64,000 bases of DNA. It comes from Pseudovibrio sp. Alg231-02 (GTDB taxonomy: Bacteria > Pseudomonadota > Alphaproteobacteria > Rhizobiales > Stappiaceae). The stretch is taken from positions 133,640 through 197,639 of the forward strand of contig NZ_FREX01000001.1 in assembly GCF_900143565.1 (NCBI RefSeq), given 5' to 3'. The notes under the pieces are model-generated. The model was not told where the DNA came from and did not search any database. It saw nothing but the letters and a program-made list of their open reading frames with translations. Numbering within the stretch: the stretch's first letter is position 1; every line of letters starts with the position of its first letter. A program made the translations under genes and the position numbers. Below, piece by piece: positions 9,053 to 18,320 of the stretch.

Positions 9053-10362
9053 AACTTTCCTCCATCCGCAGCCGCATCCTCATCTTTCTGATCCCGCTGC
9101 TGTTTGTGGTCTGGGGCGTCTTTTCCGCCATTGTCTACACTATGACAGAGGAAGAGCTTTACGAGACCCATGATGCGCAAGCCTTTCAGCTTGTCAGCGC
9201 GATTGCACAGCTGGAGGGGGATACCATTTCTCCCAAGCATCTGGATGATCATCATGAACTTAATGATTACTTCGTGATCATCCGTGATGGAGACGGCAAC
9301 GATTTATATAAGTCATCCGACCAAGTACAGCTACCCCAGTATCTGAGGCCGGGTGCTCAGGAAATTGAGCATGAGGGCGACAGCTGGGTGATCTGGAATT
9401 TTCCGGGCCAAAAGACTGACAGGCAATACATCATCGGTGTTGTGTTTGATGAAGCCATTGAGCTGGCCGACCAGACTGTTGCCACGGTTTCCATCCCTTT
9501 GGGGCTGGTGCTGGTGTTTTCCATCATCGCAACGGTTTTCATCGTCAAACGCGGGTTACGTCCGCTCACCACTCTTTCTGAGACACTGCAAACTCGGGAG
9601 CCTGAGAGTCTTGGCAAGCTGACAACGGAGAAGCAGGCAGATGAGCTTGTGCCGATTGTAAACTCCCTGAACATGTTGTTTGACAAGATTGAAGACTACC
9701 TTGCCCGCGAGCAGCGGTTTATTGATGATGCGGCGCATGAGATCAGAACACCGCTGACCGTGGTGAAGGCCCAATGTCAGGTGATTGAGCGGGACGCGCT
9801 GGATGATGCGACACGGCTGCGGTTTGACAACATCATTGAAGGTGTTGACCGGGCCACACATCTGGCCGCCAAGCTTTTGGAACATGCCCGTGCAGGTCAG
9901 GATGCCCACAAAGAGATAACAGAGCACGACTTGCTGCCTGTTCTTCAGGAAAGCCTTGCACAACAGGCCCATGCGGCACTTGATAAAAATGTGGAGCTGC
10001 AACTGCTTCAATCAGAACATGTGGCAGCTGTTGTTGATCCGGAAGATCTGGGCGCTGTGCTTGGTAATCTGATTGGCAATGCAATCCGGCATACACCGTC
10101 TGATGGTGAGGTGATCGTGGTTCTTGAGCGCGGTGACGATCATATTCAACTGAGTGTTGAAGACAGTGGACCAGGTGTGCCTGAGAAATACCGTGAGAAG
10201 GTGTTTGAGCGGTTCTTCCGCATGCCGGGGCAATCAAGTTCAGGTGCAGGCCTTGGTCTGTCTATTACGCAAACTCTGTGTCGTCGCAATGGGATCGAGA
10301 TTTCCCTTGGCAAGAGTGAACGACTGGGCGGAGCCTGTTTTATGCTCAAACTGAAAAAGTAG
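9049..10362 (+). CDS. Two-component sensor histidine kinase
   Basis: A 437-residue inner-membrane sensor kinase. TM1 lies at about residues 9-31 and TM2 at about 143-166, framing a short periplasmic sensor of about 110 residues. A HAMP-like linker follows. The H-box is DDAAHEIRTPLTVV with the phosphorylated His, the N-box is GNLIGNAIRHTP, and the G boxes are DSGPGVP and GAGLGLSI. Partner of the upstream response regulator (ATGA overlap). The signal is unknown; the QseC/PmrB-like layout suggests metal ions or envelope signals, which is inference. Confidence 0.94.
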   Translation: MKLSSIRSRILIFLIPLLFVVWGVFSAIVYTMTEEELYETHDAQAFQLVSAIAQLEGDTISPKHLDDHHELNDYFVIIRDGDGNDLYKSSDQVQLPQYLRPGAQEIEHEGDSWVIWNFPGQKTDRQYIIGVVFDEAIELADQTVATVSIPLGLVLVFSIIATVFIVKRGLRPLTTLSETLQTREPESLGKLTTEKQADELVPIVNSLNMLFDKIEDYLAREQRFIDDAAHEIRTPLTVVKAQCQVIERDALDDATRLRFDNIIEGVDRATHLAAKLLEHARAGQDAHKEITEHDLLPVLQESLAQQAHAALDKNVELQLLQSEHVAAVVDPEDLGAVLGNLIGNAIRHTPSDGEVIVVLERGDDHIQLSVEDSGPGVPEKYREKVFERFFRMPGQSSSGAGLGLSITQTLCRRNGIEISLGKSERLGGACFMLKLKK

Positions 10363-10377
10363 TATCGTAAACTTCAG

Positions 10378-10430
10378 GTAGGTTTCAGCTTCCAAGTGAA
10401 TTTAGGGGAAGCACTCAGATTGAAACCTAC
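10378..10430. promoter_or_regulatory. Inverted repeat upstream of ferric-reductase-like gene
   Basis: Two 10-base arms, GTAGGTTTCA (10378-10387) and TGAAACCTAC (10421-10430), separated by 33 bases, between the sensor kinase stop and the ferric-reductase-like start. It could be a paired operator for the adjacent response regulator or a stem-loop after the kinase gene. There is no T-run, so it is not a good intrinsic terminator. Confidence 0.4.
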
Positions 10431-10567
10431 TCCGAGGCTGCATCTGTAGCTTCATTTGGGGTGATCTGATTATGAATGGTGTGCGATGCCCCCCAACGGT
10501 GCCACTCACCTTTCATAGCCAGAGTTTCATCTGAGTGCGCATCGTTAACTCAGATGAGCGCACCGGA

Positions 10568-11884
10568 ATGAAACCGATTGGCCTGACCTTCATTATCGCC
10601 AGCATCCTAGTCCCCCTTTTGATTTTCTCCCAGTTTGGTAGCCAAGCAGACTCAGGTGCTTTGCTGAGCCAGTATTTTGGCATGGTCTCACTGATCTTCA
10701 TGGGGCTGGTTCAGGTGATGGCCACACGGATGAAAGGCGTTGAGGCTCTGTTTGGCCCGCTGGATCGCGTATATGTCTTGCATAAATGGCTGGCTATTTT
10801 CGCAATTGCTGCTGCTTTCCTGCATGAAAGCATTGATGCAGATACGCTTTCAAGCGGCGATACGGATGGACTGGCGAAAGAGCTGGGCGAGATCGGGTAT
10901 AATGGTATTTTAATCCTCGGCCTTGGTTCTCTGGCGACTTTCATCCCCTATAATATCTGGCGCTGGACCCACCGTTTGATCGGGATTTTCTTCGCCCTTG
11001 CTGCTGCGCATTTCCTGATGATCCCCAACGTGTTTTCCTGGAGTGATCCGCTTGGTCTTTACGTCGCCTTCTTCTGTTTTGCCGGTGTCGCGTCCTTCTT
11101 GTACCTGACTTACAAAGGCATGGCCGGGCGCACAAAGACCTATGAGGTAGAAGATGTTCAGATTTACGGGCGCATCACCAGTGTGACACTGAAACCTGAA
11201 GGCAAGCCAATTTCTCATGATGCCGGTCAGTTTGCTTACCTCTCCTTTGATCAGGAGGGCATGGGCGAAGTGCATCCTTACACGATTGCATCTGCGCCGC
11301 GCGAAGACGGAAGACTGCGGTTCTGCATTTCTGCGCTGGGTGATTACACATCTCGTGTGCACGAGCTTCAGGTCGGCACAAAAGCTCAGATCAGCAAGGG
11401 ATATGGCGGGTTCCGCCCAATTGCTTCCAATCGGGACCAGATCTGGATTGCGGGCGGTGTCGGGATCACACCTTTCCTGTCGTGGGCGCAGACTTTGAGG
11501 GGTGATGAGACCGGACAGTTCTACCTTTACTATGGCGTCCGTAACCGGTTGGAGAACCCGTTTGAGGAGGAGCTGGACGCGCTGCAAAGCCGTCTGCCGA
11601 ACCTTCATGTACAGTACTTTGAGTCTGACATGGGCGAGTACATCGACGCGCGGTTGCTGAAAATCCTGCAGGGAAAATTCTTTGATGTGATGCCAATTGC
11701 GTTTTGTGGTCCGGAAGTTATGCGCAAAGCGTTGATACGGGATCTGAAAGTCCTGAAGTACCCGATGCGCTTGTTTCATTATGAAGAATTCCAGATGCGC
11801 TCCGGCCTTGGTTTCCGAAAACTGTTTAAGTTTCTGCTTCAGCAAGTTAACCGGCATTCCGGCAAGTTCGCCCCGGCCAAGTAG
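10568..11884 (+). CDS. Ferric-reductase-like flavocytochrome
   Basis: A 438-residue membrane oxidoreductase. The N-terminal half (about residues 5-190) has six hydrophobic segments with paired histidines (for example in VLHKWLAIF, FLHESI, RWTHRLIG and AAAHFLM) typical of a heme b ferric-reductase/NOX-like domain. The C-terminal half is an FAD/NAD(P)H reductase: HPYTIASAP binds FAD, GGVGITPFLS binds NAD(P)H, and FCGPEVM is the terminal motif. It moves electrons across the inner membrane, possibly to ferric iron or to a periplasmic acceptor. Starting at ATG 10568 puts the first membrane helix at the N-terminus; a GTG at 10535 would add 11 residues. Confidence 0.88.
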   Translation: MKPIGLTFIIASILVPLLIFSQFGSQADSGALLSQYFGMVSLIFMGLVQVMATRMKGVEALFGPLDRVYVLHKWLAIFAIAAAFLHESIDADTLSSGDTDGLAKELGEIGYNGILILGLGSLATFIPYNIWRWTHRLIGIFFALAAAHFLMIPNVFSWSDPLGLYVAFFCFAGVASFLYLTYKGMAGRTKTYEVEDVQIYGRITSVTLKPEGKPISHDAGQFAYLSFDQEGMGEVHPYTIASAPREDGRLRFCISALGDYTSRVHELQVGTKAQISKGYGGFRPIASNRDQIWIAGGVGITPFLSWAQTLRGDETGQFYLYYGVRNRLENPFEEELDALQSRLPNLHVQYFESDMGEYIDARLLKILQGKFFDVMPIAFCGPEVMRKALIRDLKVLKYPMRLFHYEEFQMRSGLGFRKLFKFLLQQVNRHSGKFAPAK

Positions 11885-11900
11885 AGCTTGGCCAACATGA

Positions 11901-11943
11901 GGATCGCTGCATTGCCTGGCGGTGCGGCGATCCGCTCTTTCAA
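11901..11943 (+). terminator. Probable terminator after ferric-reductase-like gene
   Basis: An 11-bp stem beginning GGATCGC, with one G-U wobble and an 11-base loop, starts 16 bases after the stop codon and is followed by GCTCTTT. The T-run is short, so the strength is uncertain. Confidence 0.55.
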
Positions 11944-12093
11944 GCCAGATGCAAGGTTTAACTGTCTGGCTTCATGGTGCCTTCAAAAGGTGCCGGGACT
12001 GAAGGGATCAGTGAAATTAAATCAATATATTAATTGAGATTTGGAGGGTTCAATCAGAACCAATAATTCTGCTCTTTTTAGGATCATTGGCTC

Positions 12094-12966
12094 ATGACAA
12101 AAATCGCCTCCCGCTCGATTACGACCGACATTCCTGCTCCTTCCGAAGATCGTCGCTCCAAGTCTCCTATTGTTTGTTACGAAGTAGATCATTTGCCTGC
12201 CTATAACGCTGAGCTTTATCAGCAGGCAAAGGAGAGTCTGGAGAAGATCGACGAAGTTGTGGTGCCACCTCGTGATGGCGGTCATTTCAAGGTGCCTGCT
12301 GGTCACTTTTTCCGGATTGTGAGCGTTGAAGGCCCGCAGGTTGGCGATCTCAACTTGTGGAATGCCAATGACATTAATGAGCGGTTTTTCAGCGGCAAGA
12401 CCCGTCAGCTGCACGCCTCGCACCTTTCAACCGGAGACCGGCTCTGGAGCACCATGCCGTATCTGCGTCCTATGGCGACGATTACACAGGATACGCTGGA
12501 CTGGTACGGTTGGGATGAGGATGGCGCGGGCGTCCATGATGTGATTGGGACACGCTGCGACCCTTACACCAACCACATGCTCAAGAACGTGGATTACAAC
12601 CATTGTTGCCACTCCAACCTGACCCGCGCACTGGCAGATGCGAAAGGTCTTTCCATAGATGGTGCTGAGCCTCATGTGCATGATGTGATGAATGTTTTCA
12701 TGTGCACGGGCTTTACCCGCGATACCCACCAGTACTTTATGAAAGCCAGCCCTGTTCGTCCGGGTGATTTTATTGAGTTCTTTGCGGAGATCGATCTTCT
12801 GGGCGCGCTTTCTACCTGTCCGGGTGGTGATTGCGGCAGCAGTCACTCTGATGACAATACGCCGTGCTATCCGCTTCTTGTCGAGATCTTCAAACCGGCA
12901 GAGGGTAGCTTGAAAGGCTGGTCCGCCGCAAAACGCAGCGGTTATGCAGGCGGGCACCAAGCCTGA
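12094..12966 (+). CDS. DUF1989 / urea carboxylase-associated family protein
   Basis: A 290-residue protein of the DUF1989 (PF09347) family, often annotated as urea carboxylase-associated. Hallmarks are the central VPPRDGGHFKVPAGHFFRI region, GDLNLWNA, and conserved Cys/His residues in CDPYTNHM, NHCCHSNL and CPGGDC that may bind a metal. No urea carboxylase or allophanate hydrolase genes are nearby, so the usual context is absent. The biochemical role of the family is not settled. It is a lone gene, convergent with the alcohol dehydrogenase 38 bases downstream. Confidence 0.85.
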   Translation: MTKIASRSITTDIPAPSEDRRSKSPIVCYEVDHLPAYNAELYQQAKESLEKIDEVVVPPRDGGHFKVPAGHFFRIVSVEGPQVGDLNLWNANDINERFFSGKTRQLHASHLSTGDRLWSTMPYLRPMATITQDTLDWYGWDEDGAGVHDVIGTRCDPYTNHMLKNVDYNHCCHSNLTRALADAKGLSIDGAEPHVHDVMNVFMCTGFTRDTHQYFMKASPVRPGDFIEFFAEIDLLGALSTCPGGDCGSSHSDDNTPCYPLLVEIFKPAEGSLKGWSAAKRSGYAGGHQA

Positions 12967-13003
12967 TCCTGTTTGATTTGGCCGGTGGCAGTTGTTCTTC
13001 GTG

Positions 13004-13990
13004 TTACGGCACGAGGACAGCTGCACCGGATAGCCGTCCCTTGCGTAAATCTTCCAGTGCCTGATTGGCCTGTTCCAGTTTGTAGGGAATGCAGTGAGTT
13101 TGTACGCCTGCTTTTTTGGCGAGGGGAAAGAACTCCAGCCCGTCTTCGCGGGTCAGGTTGGCAACGGAAACAACCTCCCGCTCCTCCCACACCAATGCAT
13201 AGGGCATTTGCGGGATGTCGCTCATATGAATGCCTCCGCACACCACGCGCCCACCTTTGCGCAGAGCGCTCAGCGCTGTTGGAACAAGTGGACCCACGGG
13301 GGCGAAAATGATGGCCGCATCGAGTTTTTCGGGTGGCTGGTCTTCAGAACTGCCTGCCCAAGTGGCTCCAAGCTCTCTTGCGAAGTTCTGCGCCTGCGTG
13401 TCACCTGACCTGGTGAAGGCGTAAACATCACGACCTTGCCAGATGCAGACTTGCGCGATGATGTGAGCAGCGGCGCCAAAGCCGTAGATGCCTATCTTTT
13501 TGCCTTTGCCAGCCTTCTTTAAAGAGCGCCAGCCAATCAATCCGGCACACAAAAGTGGAGCAAGGGATACCGGATCGGCTTTGTCGTCCAACTCAAACGC
13601 AAAGTGACGATCTGCGATGGTGTGCGTTGCAAAGCCGCCATCGCGTGTGTAACCCGTGAATATGGGATGATCGCAGAGATTTTCCTGATGGCTTTGACAA
13701 AATGAACAACAGCCGCATGTATGTCCAAGCCATGGAATGCCTACTCTTGTGCCGATTGTGAGGTCATCAACACCTGCCCCACATGCGCGCACCCTGCCGA
13801 CAATTTCATGACCGGGAATGAGCGGGAGCTTTGGTTTCGTCAGGTCGCCATCCACGACGTGAAGGTCTGTCCGGCAAACTGCGCAGGCTTCAACCTCAAT
13901 CAGGATTTCGCCGGCGCGCGGTGTTGGTGGCGCAGCACGTTCCTGCAAGACAAGTGGCTTTCCAATTTCGGTCAGAACCATTGCTTTCAT
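13004..13990 (-). CDS. Zinc-dependent alcohol dehydrogenase (AdhA/MDR family)
   Basis: A 328-residue medium-chain alcohol dehydrogenase. The catalytic zinc site is CRTDLHV with downstream GHEIVG. The structural zinc loop is GCCSFCQSHQENLCDHP with four cysteines. The cofactor fold shows GIYGFGAAAH. It oxidises alcohols or reduces aldehydes with NAD(P) in the cytosol. The start at 13990 has an AAGGA ribosome site nine bases upstream and matches the family (MKAMVLTEIGKPL); an in-frame ATG at 14008 adds six residues without support. It is divergent from the coiled-coil gene. Confidence 0.92.
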   Translation of the reverse strand: MKAMVLTEIGKPLVLQERAAPPTPRAGEILIEVEACAVCRTDLHVVDGDLTKPKLPLIPGHEIVGRVRACGAGVDDLTIGTRVGIPWLGHTCGCCSFCQSHQENLCDHPIFTGYTRDGGFATHTIADRHFAFELDDKADPVSLAPLLCAGLIGWRSLKKAGKGKKIGIYGFGAAAHIIAQVCIWQGRDVYAFTRSGDTQAQNFARELGATWAGSSEDQPPEKLDAAIIFAPVGPLVPTALSALRKGGRVVCGGIHMSDIPQMPYALVWEEREVVSVANLTREDGLEFFPLAKKAGVQTHCIPYKLEQANQALEDLRKGRLSGAAVLVP

Positions 13991-14289
13991 GAGGACATTC
14001 CTTCTCACGCAGGCTTGGATTGTGCTCAGATTATACGCTGTTGTCCTAAGAAAGTCTGGCGTGGTGTTTACGGTTCCTCCTTGTTGCTGTGGGCCGCAGA
14101 ATTAGATCAAGAATAAGAGAAAACCGAACCATTTATCACAACGCATATTTCATCTGGGTCCGTCATAACAATCTGGTGCGCGTGCGCGCGACGACTTGTT
14201 GGAGTGGAGCCTTGCGGAGATGCCATGTGCGTCTGCCCGCTGGTTTTCCTGTTTGAGTACCTCTCATAATTAAGGTGAGTGAACCTCCG
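13991..14289. other. Divergent intergenic region
   Basis: No gene is seen in these 299 bases between the alcohol dehydrogenase start and the coiled-coil protein start. It must carry both promoters. It contains an alternating-purine-pyrimidine stretch (GTGCGCGTGCGCGCG, 14176-14190). I see no convincing hairpin or operator. Confidence 0.4.
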
Positions 14290-17046
14290 ATGCCCGGAAA
14301 TCAAAATACCGATACTGGCACTGACACCAGTCCTATTCCTGCAGAAGACCAAATGAACCAGAGCGAGGAAACCTGGGCTCAGCAAATCTATAAGCTATGG
14401 GGCGAAATGCTTCCAACCTGGGCAGATGCATTTGGCGAAGTTTATGAAGCAGAACGGGAACGGGAACGGGAAGAGCTTGCACAGGCAACAGCCCGAATGG
14501 ATGAAGATGACCGTCGTCAAGCTGAGCTGCAAGTACGAAGTGATGCAGCTTCTACATTGGCATTTGAGAATATTGAGCGAGTTTATGAACTTAAAGAAGA
14601 GCTGACCTTACTCGATAACAATCCCCTTGAAATGATCGATATGCCTGATACTCCTGACAGGACCTTCGGCAAGGTGATCAGCGACCAGATCGCGGCTTTC
14701 AGGTTGCAAAAAGAAGAGCTTTTTCTGGAAGTTCAGATCTTCACGGGCTTGAATATGGAGAAACAAGCTTTCACAACCGCTAATGAGCTGGTTGGGATGC
14801 TTTTAGACAAAGCCCTGATTCAAAGCGGTGTTTACAACTTTGCTGCTTGCGAAGTGACATTAGCTGAGGTGGAACGCAAGCTCAAAGACATGAAAAACCT
14901 TCTTCGAGATGCCCAAGTGCATCCAGCAACCTATGTCAGTAACGAAGATCAGGTTCTGATTGGTCAGGATGTTAAGAAGGTGAAGGAGATCATCTTTAAT
15001 TTGCAGGACGCTGGTTATACTGGGTTGGGAACAAGCCTTCTCATTGAGATGAACCAGTATCAGGATGCGGTGTCTCGGCCATCCGATGCGCGCTGGACTG
15101 AGCTTATGTCTGATGCGGAGGCCTGTAAAAAAGCTCTGCCGGAACTGCGCAGCACAGCCAAATATATTGAGACCCTGTGCGAAAGCATGACCATGGCGCA
15201 GCCAACAACTGCTGCTGCAGATACGCTTGAAGAACTCCGTGACTATCAAAGTGAAAGTTCCCGCGACCTCTCATCAACCCTGCGCGTTATCGCGAGTCTG
15301 AAGGCAAAGGCTGAACGCCGTGAAAGGTGGATCAAACAAGAGGAATGGGCCGAGAAACATCTGGATGTACGCACCCAGGCCTATCGAAAACAACTTGAGA
15401 AGTTTGTTGTGTTTGATGCAGACCATCAGGTGGTTACCAAAGAAAGCAAGACTGAAGCCCGTGCTCGCGCTGTTGATACTGAAGGGCTGGATAAAGATGT
15501 CATGGCAACAATGCCGAAGCGACCCGGCGGCAAGGATGTTAAGGCTGTTCCCCGTGCGACGATCAACAAACTTTTGGAATCTTTTGAGTTTTTAGATGAA
15601 ATGCGGTTATCGGGTGTGACAGGTATGGAAGCCATTGCACTTGAAGAGTTCATCAAGACAGAAGACATTCTGGAAGGCATTAACTCTAATCCAACCGGAT
15701 ATGATGACCTTCAAACACGCACGCAGAAGATGCTTGATAAAGTTGCAACCACCAAATCCGGCAAGAAAGCGATTTATTACGTTGAAGCCAAGATGAACCT
15801 TGAAGAGGATATCCGTCTCTTACGCGAACAAGCACCGGCTATGAACATCAACAAGGCTCTCGGTCGGTGCAACAAGCTGGAAGGTACACGATTTCATCCA
15901 CTCCTGAGACAGCTCGAGGAATCCCTCGCCTTCAGAGAGGTCTTTGAGGTGAAGCTGGAACCGATTGAGAAGATATTCAAGGAAATTCCAGGCTTGCTTG
16001 CCAGGCTGGGTAAAGCCCGCCCTGAACTCGCCATGAGATTCAAGAAGATCTGGCAACCCAAGCAGGAGAAAGTCTATCACGGTGAGCTGGAGCTGGAACT
16101 GAAACAGGCGAAAGTCACCGCTCATAACGCTGCCACTGTTGATGATGTGAAAGAAGCCATCTCACAGGTGAATACCGTCAAGATTAAAGCGGACAAGTAT
16201 GTTGAAGAGCTGAGAGCTCGTGTAGCGCTGCTTGGCGAGGATGTGGATGGACCTGTCACCACCCCTGAGCGGGATGAGTTCTTTGAGAAAATCGAAGAAG
16301 ACTACAAAAATGGTGTTCAGCTTGAGATTGACCGCAAGGTTGCCAAGGGCAAATTCAATGAAACCTCTGGCCCTATGAAGGATGAGCTGGAAATGCTCAC
16401 CGCGAAGTCCAAGAGCTGGAAAGGTGCAAAGGCACTTTTGAAGGGCTTCCCCCGTATTGACGAGGCCACTTTCGATCCGACCCGTTTCAAAGATCTACTG
16501 ACAGAGGTAAAGCTGCTTGAGCAGGAATGCGCAGTAAACTCCTCTTATGATGAAAACATGGACCGGCTGAAAGAGCTAAAGGGCATGTATGATGCCATGC
16601 GCGGCGAGCTGACAGGCTTTAGAGAAGACATCGCCAAGGATGTCGTTAAAGCCGCAGAGAAAGCTATCACGCGTATGGAATCTGCAAAGGCGTTTGCTGA
16701 AGGCGACTTCATCACTGGTGTTGCCAGCCAGCAAGAAGCTGGCGAAGATTACGTCAATACGGGCAGTTTGAAGCGGTTCACCACCTGCGTATCAAAGCCA
16801 ATTATACCAGGTGAACTGCGATCATATGCGCAGGTCATCGGTGACAGCAAGAAATCACTGACAGAGCGCAAGAAGGCCCGCGAAGAGGCGTTACGCCTTG
16901 TGCGGCCCTTGCTGGCACGGCTCGACAGCGACAAGGCGATCAAGCTTTACAGGCGGCATCCCTTCAGCGAACTGGACAATGACATCAATGTCCTGAGGCC
17001 CGTTCTGGTGCAGCTTGAAGTTAAACTGCTGACCCTCGCGTCCTGA
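14290..17046 (+). CDS. Large coiled-coil protein of unknown function
   Basis: An unrecognised 918-residue, almost entirely helical protein, very rich in Glu, Lys and Leu with long heptad-like stretches (an ERERER run near residue 55, several later blocks) and no signal peptide or membrane helix. ATG 14290 is chosen because AGGTGA lies 11 bases upstream; an in-frame GTG at 14275 sits inside that ribosome site. The last 80 or so residues (GDSKKSL...SDKAIKLYRRHPF...LEVKL) look similar by eye to the end of the acidic protein at 43323-44498. No operon partners. It could be a structural scaffold or a secreted effector; both are guesses. Confidence 0.85.
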   Translation: MPGNQNTDTGTDTSPIPAEDQMNQSEETWAQQIYKLWGEMLPTWADAFGEVYEAEREREREELAQATARMDEDDRRQAELQVRSDAASTLAFENIERVYELKEELTLLDNNPLEMIDMPDTPDRTFGKVISDQIAAFRLQKEELFLEVQIFTGLNMEKQAFTTANELVGMLLDKALIQSGVYNFAACEVTLAEVERKLKDMKNLLRDAQVHPATYVSNEDQVLIGQDVKKVKEIIFNLQDAGYTGLGTSLLIEMNQYQDAVSRPSDARWTELMSDAEACKKALPELRSTAKYIETLCESMTMAQPTTAAADTLEELRDYQSESSRDLSSTLRVIASLKAKAERRERWIKQEEWAEKHLDVRTQAYRKQLEKFVVFDADHQVVTKESKTEARARAVDTEGLDKDVMATMPKRPGGKDVKAVPRATINKLLESFEFLDEMRLSGVTGMEAIALEEFIKTEDILEGINSNPTGYDDLQTRTQKMLDKVATTKSGKKAIYYVEAKMNLEEDIRLLREQAPAMNINKALGRCNKLEGTRFHPLLRQLEESLAFREVFEVKLEPIEKIFKEIPGLLARLGKARPELAMRFKKIWQPKQEKVYHGELELELKQAKVTAHNAATVDDVKEAISQVNTVKIKADKYVEELRARVALLGEDVDGPVTTPERDEFFEKIEEDYKNGVQLEIDRKVAKGKFNETSGPMKDELEMLTAKSKSWKGAKALLKGFPRIDEATFDPTRFKDLLTEVKLLEQECAVNSSYDENMDRLKELKGMYDAMRGELTGFREDIAKDVVKAAEKAITRMESAKAFAEGDFITGVASQQEAGEDYVNTGSLKRFTTCVSKPIIPGELRSYAQVIGDSKKSLTERKKAREEALRLVRPLLARLDSDKAIKLYRRHPFSELDNDINVLRPVLVQLEVKLLTLAS

Positions 17047-17217
17047 TGCATACGAACCCTGCGGCACCGCATGTGGTCGCAGGGCACATTACACGCAACT
17101 TTAAAGTGTGATTTGCGCTTATACTCAGCAGGTTATCCATGAGATGTATGCAGAGGGTGAATTAGTCCTTTTCCTTGAGGTTTTAGTCTGGTAGTTACCG
17201 ATTTGCTCAGCAATGAG

Positions 17218-17260
17218 TGCCGGTCGCAGCCTACCCGGCAACAGCGAAAACAAGGACTAA
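17218..17260 (+). promoter_or_regulatory. preQ1-I riboswitch controlling queC translation
   Basis: A 6-bp stem (17218-17223 with 17235-17240) closes an 11-base loop TCGCAGCCTAC, followed by an A-rich tail ending AAAACAAGGACTAA. The loop core GGTCGCAG...ACCC and the tail AAAACAAGG match, from memory, the well-studied Thermoanaerobacter tengcongensis preQ1-I aptamer. The AAGGA inside the tail (17252-17256) is also the ribosome site of queC, 9 bases before its ATG, so ligand binding would hide it and shut down translation. The linker is a few bases longer than in the minimal aptamer. Confidence 0.85.
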
Positions 17261-17265
17261 ACCTT

Positions 17266-17964
17266 ATGAAGACTATCGTAATCTGCTCAGGCGGATTGGA
17301 TTCGGTCACGCTTGCCTACAAGGTTGCGCGTGAAAACGAATTGCTCGGCCTCGTCTCTTTTGACTATGGCCAACGGCACAAAAAAGAGCTGGACTATGCA
17401 GCGCATGCTGCAAAGCAGCTTGGTGTGCCACATCATATTCTGGACATGAGCCAGATAGGAGCGCATTTAAGCGGCTCCGCTCTAACCGATGATGTTGATG
17501 TTCCCGATGGCCATTATGCCGAAGAGAACATGAAGGTCACTGTGGTTCCCAACCGAAACGCAATCATGCTGTCTATCGGCTTTGGCATTGCGGCTGCTCA
17601 GCAGGCCGATGCTGTGGCTGCGGCCGTTCATGGGGGTGATCATTTCATCTACCCGGACTGTCGCCCTGGCTTTATCAAAAGCTTTGAAGCCATGCAGAAG
17701 CTGGCTCTGGACGGCTATGCCAATGTGAGCCTTTACACGCCATTTGTAGAAATCTCCAAAGGTGCCATCGTTGAAGAAGGTGCCCGGATCAACGTGCCGT
17801 TTGAGGACACGTGGTCCTGCTACAAAGGCGGAGAGAAACATTGCGGGCGGTGCGGCACCTGTGTCGAACGGCGAGAAGCCTTTGATCTGGCAGGTGTTGA
17901 GGACCCAACAGAATACGCGGATCCCGACTACTGGAAATCCGTGGTGGAACGAGCGGAACAATAA
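17266..17964 (+). CDS. queC: 7-cyano-7-deazaguanine synthase QueC
   Basis: A 232-residue ATP-dependent amidotransferase-like ligase that converts 7-carboxy-7-deazaguanine and ammonia to preQ0. The PP-loop motif CSGGLDSVT is at residues 7-15, and the C-terminal zinc site is CYKGGEKHCGRCGTC. Length is normal. The ATG at 17266 follows the riboswitch ribosome site; an in-frame ATG at 17203 would run through the aptamer. First gene of queC-D-E-F; its stop overlaps the start of queD by one base. Confidence 0.97.
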   Translation: MKTIVICSGGLDSVTLAYKVARENELLGLVSFDYGQRHKKELDYAAHAAKQLGVPHHILDMSQIGAHLSGSALTDDVDVPDGHYAEENMKVTVVPNRNAIMLSIGFGIAAAQQADAVAAAVHGGDHFIYPDCRPGFIKSFEAMQKLALDGYANVSLYTPFVEISKGAIVEEGARINVPFEDTWSCYKGGEKHCGRCGTCVERREAFDLAGVEDPTEYADPDYWKSVVERAEQ

Positions 17965-18320
17965 TGTACAAAATCACCAAGGAATTTCACTTCTCGGCGT
18001 CGCATCAACTCTGCGAAATGCCGGAGGGACATCCCTGTGCGCGCCTGCATGGCCACAACTACATTGTGGTGATTGAACTTGCCAGCAAGGATCTGGATGA
18101 ACACGGTTTTGTGGTGGACTTCACTGAGTTGAAGCCGCTCAAGCGTTTCATTGATGATGAGCTGGATCATCGCCACCTCAATGAGGTGTTCGGACACGAT
18201 CAGGTCACCTCTGAGTATCTCGCCAAGACCATCTACGAGTTCTGCAAAGGGCACTGGGTGGAGACCTGCGCTGTGCGTGTGAGTGAAACGCCGAAAACAT
18301 GGGCGGAATATCGGCCATGA
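17964..18320 (+). CDS. queD: 6-carboxy-5,6,7,8-tetrahydropterin synthase QueD
   Basis: A 118-residue PTPS-family enzyme converting dihydroneopterin triphosphate to 6-carboxytetrahydropterin, the second step to queuosine after GTP cyclohydrolase I. The zinc-binding histidines are in FSASHQL and LHGHNY, the catalytic cysteine region is [14 protein letters not shown], and LDHRHLNEV and VRVSETP are typical. Overlaps both neighbours (queC by one base, queE by four), so the operon is tightly coupled. Confidence 0.96.
   Translation: MYKITKEFHFSASHQLCEMPEGHPCARLHGHNYIVVIELASKDLDEHGFVVDFTELKPLKRFIDDELDHRHLNEVFGHDQVTSEYLAKTIYEFCKGHWVETCAVRVSETPKTWAEYRP

Noticed and set aside
10910-11857. 315-codon minus-strand open frame
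   Set aside because: Antisense to the ferric-reductase-like gene with clear FAD and NAD(P)H motifs.
13004-13990. Idea that the alcohol dehydrogenase and the DUF1989 protein form one pathway unit
   Set aside because: The genes are convergent, so they are not co-transcribed, and no shared substrate is evident.
17057-17084. Hairpin after the coiled-coil protein gene
   Set aside because: A 7-bp stem (CCCTGCG/CGCAGGG) 10 bases after the stop, but followed by CACATT and no T-run; too weak to call a terminator.
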